From assembly GCF_001552475.1 (NCBI RefSeq), contig NZ_BCRG01000008.1, positions 97,691-161,690 on the forward strand: a stretch of DNA of 64,000 nt, given 5' to 3'. How positions within the stretch are numbered: the first letter of the stretch is position 1; each line of letters starts with the position of its first letter. Position numbers and translations under genes: made by a program. Shown in pieces: positions 59,406-64,000 of the stretch. The notes under the pieces were generated by a model. That model saw nothing but the letters and a program-made list of their open reading frames with translations, had not been told where the DNA came from and ran no database searches. The stretch comes from Microbacterium oleivorans NBRC 103075. Lineage in GTDB: Bacteria > Actinomycetota > Actinomycetes > Actinomycetales > Microbacteriaceae.

Positions 59406-60539
59406 ATGACCACCCGCATCCTGTCGATCGGCACCGCAGTGCCCAGCGCTCGCCTGCGACAGGACCAGGTGCGCGATCTCTTCGCGGGACAGCCCGGGGC
59501 CAACCGCCTGACGCAGCGGCTCATCGGCGCCGCGTTCAACGCCTCCGCCATCGAGACACGTCACACCGTGCTCGAGGACCTGGCAGCCGCCGCTGCGGCG
59601 ACCGCGCTCCCGGCCGTCGAGGCCGCCGACGACGAGAGGATGCCGACGGTCACCGACACCGGTGACCTGCTGGCGCCGTCGACCGGCGCTCGCAACGACG
59701 CATACATCCGTCTCGCGCCACCGCTGTTCGCCGAGGCCGCACGAAAGGCACTCAGCGCGGCATCCGTCGACGCGGCTGACGTCACCCACGTCGTGACCGT
59801 GTCGTGCACCGGGATGTTCGCACCCGGCCCGGATTACCGGCTCGTGCGCGACCTCGGTCTGCCGACGACGGTCGCTCGCTCGCACCTCGGATTCATGGGG
59901 TGTGCGGCAGCGGTGCCGGCGCTCCGGACGGCGTTCCAGATCTGCGCGGCCCACCCCGACGCGGTCGTGCTCGTCGTCTGCGGGGAGCTCTGCTCGCTGC
60001 ACGTGCGGACTCCCGCCGACCACGACGAGATCGTCTCGGCCTCCGTCTTCGCCGATGGTGCGGCGGCCGCCGTCGTCAGCGCGGACGCATCCCGCGTGAC
60101 GGGTCCGTCGTTCGAGCTCGACCGCTTCGCGACGGTGCTGACCGACGAGGGCGAGAAGGACATGGCCTGGACGATCGGCGACTCCGGGTTCGAGATGATC
60201 CTCTCCGCCGAGGTGCCCCGCATCATCGGGCGCGAGATCCGCGGCGCGGTGGACTCGTTCCTCGGCGATGAGGGCGTCGACACGTGGGCTGTGCATCCGG
60301 GCGGGCGGAGCGTGCTGGACCGCGTCGAGACCGGGCTCGACCTGCCCGCCGATGCGCTGACCGTGTCGCGCGACATCCTCCGCGACTACGGCAACATGTC
60401 GAGTGCGACGATCCTGTTCATCCTCGGCGCGTTGCTTGCCGGCGACCTCGACGACGGGGAGCGGGTCGCGACCCTTGCGTTCGGACCGGGGCTCACGCTC
60501 GAGGCGGCGCGGCTGACGTTCCGGCGGGAGGCCGCATGA
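59406..60539 (+). CDS. Type III polyketide synthase (alkylresorcinol/alkylpyrone synthase-like)
   Basis: A 377-residue homodimeric thiolase-fold enzyme that extends a starter acyl-CoA with malonyl-CoA and cyclises it. The catalytic triad is present: Cys166 in GFMGCAAAVPAL, His297 in WAVHPGG and Asn330 in YGNMSSATILF. An in-frame ATG at 59376, in a TGATG overlap with the kinase stop, would add ten residues; the alignment and the TACGGT box favour 59406. Followed by a methyltransferase and an FAD monooxygenase with overlaps, it resembles the srsABC phenolic-lipid operon of Streptomyces. The product is unknown. Confidence 0.92.
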   Translation: MTTRILSIGTAVPSARLRQDQVRDLFAGQPGANRLTQRLIGAAFNASAIETRHTVLEDLAAAAAATALPAVEAADDERMPTVTDTGDLLAPSTGARNDAYIRLAPPLFAEAARKALSAASVDAADVTHVVTVSCTGMFAPGPDYRLVRDLGLPTTVARSHLGFMGCAAAVPALRTAFQICAAHPDAVVLVVCGELCSLHVRTPADHDEIVSASVFADGAAAAVVSADASRVTGPSFELDRFATVLTDEGEKDMAWTIGDSGFEMILSAEVPRIIGREIRGAVDSFLGDEGVDTWAVHPGGRSVLDRVETGLDLPADALTVSRDILRDYGNMSSATILFILGALLAGDLDDGERVATLAFGPGLTLEAARLTFRREAA

Positions 60540-61228
60540 ATCTCGCCGAACGCGACACGGCCCTGCGCGAACTGATGGACGACCCGGACTGCGATCCGGA
60601 CGCGCTGGCCGCGACCCTCGAGCGCTTCGACCTCGTGAACCGCGCGATCGGCGGGTGGGGTCGCGTGTGGCGCCGCGGCATCCGTCCCCGGTTGCAGCGT
60701 CTCGGGCGTCCGACGCGCGTGCTCGACGTCGGCAGCGGCGGCGGCGACGTGGTCGCCCGGCTCGCGACGTGGGCGGAGCGCGACGGGCTCGACGTGGAGT
60801 GGCTCGGGATCGACCCGGACCCGCGGGCGCTCGAGGTCGCGCGAACGCGGGAGAGTGCGCGGGTGTCGTTCGCTGCGACGGATGCCGCCGGTCTCCGCGC
60901 GGCCGGCGAGACGTTCGACCTGGTCCTGTCCAATCATGTGCTGCACCATCTGGAAGCCGCGGAGCTCGCGGAGTTCGCGGCCGACACCCGCGCGCTCGCG
61001 ACGGGGACCGTGATGCACGCCGACATCGAGCGAGGTCGGCTGGCGTATGCGCTCTACGGCATAGGGATCACGGCACTGGAGCGCGGGACGTTCCTGCGCA
61101 CCGACGGGCTGAGGTCGATTCGCCGGAGCTACCGCGCGGAGGAGCTCGAGTCGGCCCTGGGTTCGCCGTGGCGAGTCGCTTCTCCCGCTCCGTTCCGACT
61201 TCTGGCAGTGGCCGATGGCGATGCCTGA
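60536..61228 (+). CDS. Class I SAM-dependent methyltransferase
   Basis: A 230-residue methyltransferase. The SAM-binding motif I is RVLDVGSGGGDVVAR (around residues 59-73), motif II is WLGIDPDPRALEVA, and FDLVLSNHVLHHLEA is motif IV. It starts inside the polyketide synthase stop (ATGA), so it probably methylates the polyketide or its oxidised product, as SrsB does. An O- or C-methylation cannot be told apart. Confidence 0.9.
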   Translation: MNLAERDTALRELMDDPDCDPDALAATLERFDLVNRAIGGWGRVWRRGIRPRLQRLGRPTRVLDVGSGGGDVVARLATWAERDGLDVEWLGIDPDPRALEVARTRESARVSFAATDAAGLRAAGETFDLVLSNHVLHHLEAAELAEFAADTRALATGTVMHADIERGRLAYALYGIGITALERGTFLRTDGLRSIRRSYRAEELESALGSPWRVASPAPFRLLAVADGDA

Positions 61229-62348
61229 GGTCCTGATCGTCGGGGCGGGCCCGGTGGGCACGCTGCTCGCGGCGGAGCTCACGCGGTTCGGCGTCGGCGT
61301 CGAGCTGCTGGAGCGTCGGCCCGCGGCGGGCGGAGGTTCGCGCGCGATCGGGCTGCACGCGCCGACGCTGGCTGCGCTCGAAGCGGGCGGCGCGACCGAG
61401 CGGATCCTGAGTCGCGCGGTGCGGGTGCGCCGAGGCGAGGCGCGTAGCGATGGGCGGGCTCTCGGAGTGGTCGATTTTGGGCGGCTGGATGTGCGGCATC
61501 CGTACGTCGCGACGCTTCCGCAGGCCGAGACCGAGGTCGCGCTGCGCGGTTCGGGTCCCGAGCCCGAGCGGGGTGCGACCGTGACGCGGATCACGCCGGA
61601 TGGTCGCCGGGTGCGGGTCGAGACCGATCGCGGAGAGCGGGTCGCACCGATCGTCGTGGTGGCCGGCGGGGTGGGCGTGCGCGAGCTCGTGTACCGACCG
61701 GGTGCGTTGCGGAGGACCGCATACCCCGATCGATATTTGATGACGGATGCCGCTCTGCCCCCGCGCGAGGACGCGGAGACGGCGCTCGTGCACCTGGCGC
61801 CCGGGGGCGTGCTGGAATCGTTCCCGCTGCCGGACGGTCAGCGCCGGTTCGTGGTGTGGGACGAGGGTGGGTCGTTGGAGCCGCATGAACTCGCCGGGCG
61901 CCTGCGTCGCGCGATGCGCGAGCGCGGCGAGCCCGAGGCGGCGGAGGTCGTGACGGAGGCAACCGCGTTCGGGGTGCGTCGCGTGCTGGTGCCCGCGATG
62001 CGTCGCGACCGTCTGTTCGTGATCGGTGATGCGGCGCACGAGATCAGCCCGATCGGCGGGCAGGGGCTGAACCTGGGCCTGTTGGATGCCGCGACGCTGG
62101 CCCCTCTGCTCGCCGCGTGGGTGCGTCTGGGCGAGGCCCCTGAGCCTGACCTCGTCGAGTGGGAACGGGATCGGTTGCGGTCCGCTCGCACCGCCGGACG
62201 GATGGCCGCCGTGAACATGCGCCTCGGGCGGCCGGTGTCGGTCGCCGCGCACGCGGTCCGGTCGAGGGTGCTGGGATCGGTGCTAGCTGCGACGGGTTCG
62301 CTCGTGCCCCACGCGTACGCGATGGGACTCGACGCCGCCGCGCGGTGA
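61215..62348 (+). CDS. FAD-dependent monooxygenase/oxidoreductase
   Basis: A 377-residue flavoprotein of the PHBH-like group. The dinucleotide loop is VLIVGAGPVGTLLAAEL (residues 6-22), RAIGLHAPTLAAL is the conserved FAD-stacking region, and RLFVIGDAAHEISPIGGQGLNLGL is the second FAD motif. The start overlaps the methyltransferase by 14 bp; ATG at 61221 is an equally possible start. As in SrsC, it may hydroxylate the polyketide-derived ring to a hydroquinone or quinone. Confidence 0.9.
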   Translation: MAMPEVLIVGAGPVGTLLAAELTRFGVGVELLERRPAAGGGSRAIGLHAPTLAALEAGGATERILSRAVRVRRGEARSDGRALGVVDFGRLDVRHPYVATLPQAETEVALRGSGPEPERGATVTRITPDGRRVRVETDRGERVAPIVVVAGGVGVRELVYRPGALRRTAYPDRYLMTDAALPPREDAETALVHLAPGGVLESFPLPDGQRRFVVWDEGGSLEPHELAGRLRRAMRERGEPEAAEVVTEATAFGVRRVLVPAMRRDRLFVIGDAAHEISPIGGQGLNLGLLDAATLAPLLAAWVRLGEAPEPDLVEWERDRLRSARTAGRMAAVNMRLGRPVSVAAHAVRSRVLGSVLAATGSLVPHAYAMGLDAAAR

Positions 62349-62352
62349 ACGG

Positions 62353-62371
62353 CGGTGGGGCTAGGCCACCG
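62353..62371. terminator. Possible small hairpin between convergent genes
   Basis: CGGTGG (62353-62358) pairs with CCACCG (62366-62371) across a 7-base loop. The stem is short, so this is only a weak terminator candidate. Confidence 0.3.
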
Positions 62372-62392
62372 GCATCCGCGTGGTCGCGCGGA

Positions 62393-63223
62393 TCATGATG
62401 CGCCGGAGGCCACCACGAGCTGCAGGGCGAGCACCAGGGCGGCCGTCATGACGAGCCGGAATCCGGTGCGGTCCGGGCCGCGTCGCCGCATCCTCATCAG
62501 CACGGCGACGGCGACGACCATGACGACGACCGCGAACGGGATCATCGCGAGCGGCCACGCCCCCTCGGTGAGGCTGCCGATGAGCACGGCGATCGCGGCG
62601 AGGACGATGCCCGCCACGGCGAGGAGGACGGATGCCGCCGGCCCGATCCGATGCGGCAGACCGCGAACGCCGGTGCGCCGATCGTCGTCGAGATCCGGGA
62701 GGACGTTGGTGAGGTGCACGGCCGCTCCGAGCACGGCGCCCGCGAACGCGGCCCAGAGCGCAGCGGGCTGCGGGCTCGCCGCCGAGAGCGTGGCGAGCGA
62801 CGGGAAGATGCCGAAGCTGACCAGGAACGGGAGGAGCGATGCCGGGGTCGCCTTGAGGCCCGCGTTGTAGCTCCACGCCGACACCAGGGCGACGATGTGG
62901 GCGATGAGCATGGCCCAGCCGAGGACTGCCGAGAGGATGATGGCGGCGCCGAGAGTGACGAACGCGGCGATCCACGCCGTGCGCACTCGCGTGTCGCCGC
63001 GCACGAGCGGCTTGTCGGCGCGGCCCACGGTCGCGTCGCGGAAGAGGTCGATGGAGTCGTTCGAAAGACCGACCGAGACCTGCCCGAGGAAGACGGCCGC
63101 GACGAGGACGACGATCCGCCACGGCTCCAGCCCGGCCGCGACGCCGAGGGCCAGAGAGAGGACGGTGACGACGAGCGAGGGGCCCGGGTGTGTGGCACCC
63201 CAGAGGGCCCGCGCGGTTCGCAT
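62393..63223 (-). CDS. UbiA-family prenyltransferase
   Basis: A 276-residue membrane enzyme with about eight helices that attaches a prenyl chain to an aromatic or phenolic ring. The first Asp-rich motif is SNDSIDLFRD (around residues 54-63), followed by ADKPLVRGD; the second is LPDLDDDRRTG (175-185). The ATG at 63223 is favoured by AAGGA 6 bp upstream over the GTG at 63238. It is convergent with the polyketide synthase operon and may act on its product. Confidence 0.9.
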   Translation of the reverse strand: MRTARALWGATHPGPSLVVTVLSLALGVAAGLEPWRIVVLVAAVFLGQVSVGLSNDSIDLFRDATVGRADKPLVRGDTRVRTAWIAAFVTLGAAIILSAVLGWAMLIAHIVALVSAWSYNAGLKATPASLLPFLVSFGIFPSLATLSAASPQPAALWAAFAGAVLGAAVHLTNVLPDLDDDRRTGVRGLPHRIGPAASVLLAVAGIVLAAIAVLIGSLTEGAWPLAMIPFAVVVMVVAVAVLMRMRRRGPDRTGFRLVMTAALVLALQLVVASGAS

Positions 63224-63388
63224 ATCTGATCCTTTCACGATGTAGGAATGCGTTTGCTGGAGTGGCGCGGCTCGACGGCGAGGGATACGGGACGGGTGAG
63301 AGGTTTCTCATCTCTGAAGCGACGCAGAGGGTGCGTTTTCGACGTTCCGAGGCCCTCGAATGTCGGAGGTTGGTGCGAGAGTCTAGGC

Positions 63389-64000
63389 ATGGCAAAAACG
63401 AGGGAGACCCCAGACGGTGAGGCTTATCTCGCCACCATGGCGGGCCTCGTTGGGGACGTCGGCGAGGTCGCCCGCGAGATGGCGCGCGTCCAGATTCGGG
63501 AGCTGCGGGTCCTGGCCGCGGCCGGCAGGCTCGCCGAAGAACAAGCGGTCTCGAAGAACGCCAAGGTCAAGCTGCACGACATGGCCCTGCGGTCGATCGC
63601 TGCCGAGTTCGGCGGGGTCCTCCGGGCGACCGATCGCACGGTGCAACGGCGCATGGGTGAAGCCCGCACGATCATCGAAGGGTGCCCCGCGGCGGTGACC
63701 GCATGGGAGTCGGGGCGGATCGTCCGCGGGCACGTAACTGCGATCGTCGACGCGGCTGCGGTGCTGCCAGCGGAGATGTGGGCGAAGTTCGAAGCCGTCG
63801 CGATCGAACGATGCGAGAAGGAGACGCCGAACCGGGTGCGGGGTGAGCTGGAGACCCTTGCCCACCGGATGCACCCGCGGGCGTTCGCGGAACGCCACGA
63901 GGAGGCCGCAGCTTCGCGGTGCGTGCGACTCGTGCCAGGGCGGGACGGGATGAGCGATCTCATCGCGACCCTGCCGACCGTCATCGCCGAGGGGATCCAT
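63389..64000 (+). CDS. DUF222-domain protein, N-terminal part of a probable HNH endonuclease (3' truncated)
   Basis: The start at 63389 opens 204 codons to the window edge. The protein begins MAKTRETPDGEAYLATMAG, then a helical DUF222-like region: LRVLAAAGRLAEEQ, LHDMALRSIAAEFGGVLR, DRTVQRRMGEART, and SGRIVRGHVTAIVDAAAVLP. These are typical of the DUF222 (13E12) proteins common in many copies in Actinobacteria, which usually end in an HNH nuclease domain (outside the window here). No ribosome site is clear. Confidence 0.82.
   Translation, partial: MAKTRETPDGEAYLATMAGLVGDVGEVAREMARVQIRELRVLAAAGRLAEEQAVSKNAKVKLHDMALRSIAAEFGGVLRATDRTVQRRMGEARTIIEGCPAAVTAWESGRIVRGHVTAIVDAAAVLPAEMWAKFEAVAIERCEKETPNRVRGELETLAHRMHPRAFAERHEEAAASRCVRLVPGRDGMSDLIATLPTVIAEGIH

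Noticed and set aside
63389..64000. Mobile element or intron-type homing endonuclease at the right edge
   Set aside because: DUF222-HNH proteins are common chromosomal genes in Actinobacteria. No repeats or integration marks are visible in the part present.

Overview
The window is high-GC, densely coding actinobacterial DNA. It fits Microbacteriaceae, most likely Microbacterium. Reasons: roughly 70% GC by eye; tightly overlapping operons; many starts preceded 6-7 bp upstream by a TANNNT -10 box; a truncated DUF222-type HNH gene at the right edge; and a striking excess of the 7-mer GGATGCC/GGCATCC. The genus call is an inference. I found no rRNA, complete tRNA, CRISPR array, insertion sequence or prophage.

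Bases 1-31,000 are mostly carbohydrate and organic-acid utilisation. Bases 1-5982 hold six genes chained by 4-bp stop/start overlaps: a Gfo/Idh/MocA oxidoreductase (truncated by the window edge), an NAD epimerase/dehydratase-type enzyme, 5-dehydro-4-deoxyglucarate dehydratase, an enolase-superfamily dehydratase, 2,5-dioxovalerate dehydrogenase and a serine hydrolase. Together they would take uronic or aldaric acids to 2-oxoglutarate. Next come a GH35 beta-galactosidase, two or three small orphan genes (one apparently frameshifted), an alpha/beta hydrolase, an AraC regulator, a DUF5107-TPR protein with a cellulase-like partner, and a secreted PL11 rhamnogalacturonan lyase. A LacI regulator is divergent from a rhamnose operon (rhaM, rhaI, esterase-like hydrolase, rhaB). 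A near-identical operator lies over the lyase promoter and between lacI and rhaM, so pectin-backbone cleavage and rhamnose catabolism look co-regulated. A MATE exporter, an AAA ATPase, and a CitMHS citrate transporter with its divergent CitA/CitB-type two-component system complete this part.

Bases 31,000-52,300 are rich in regulation and envelope functions. They hold a SpoU-type RNA methyltransferase and an operon for a lipoprotein, a membrane-fusion adaptor, a MacB-like ABC ATPase and permease, and a histidine kinase. The matching OmpR-type regulator is divergent, across a pair of 11-bp-spaced direct repeats. Then come an Nramp Mn transporter with a DtxR-family regulator (a 22-bp palindrome sits on the transporter start codon), TfoX-N and SDR genes, a 48-residue membrane protein, pyrE, xthA (ending in a 23-bp tandem repeat), a NarL-type two-component system, an FMN reductase, an ABC-2 exporter, a PknB-like kinase, and a second OmpR-type system facing a Pro/Thr-rich membrane protein.

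Bases 53,000-64,000 hold a GH15 glucoamylase/trehalase-like enzyme divergent from a glucose-6-phosphate dehydrogenase homologue with an altered active-site motif, a nitroreductase, a small membrane protein and an orphan PAS histidine kinase. The last block is a type III polyketide synthase, methyltransferase and FAD monooxygenase operon facing a UbiA prenyltransferase. This looks like a phenolic-lipid or quinone pathway and is the best candidate here for unknown chemistry.
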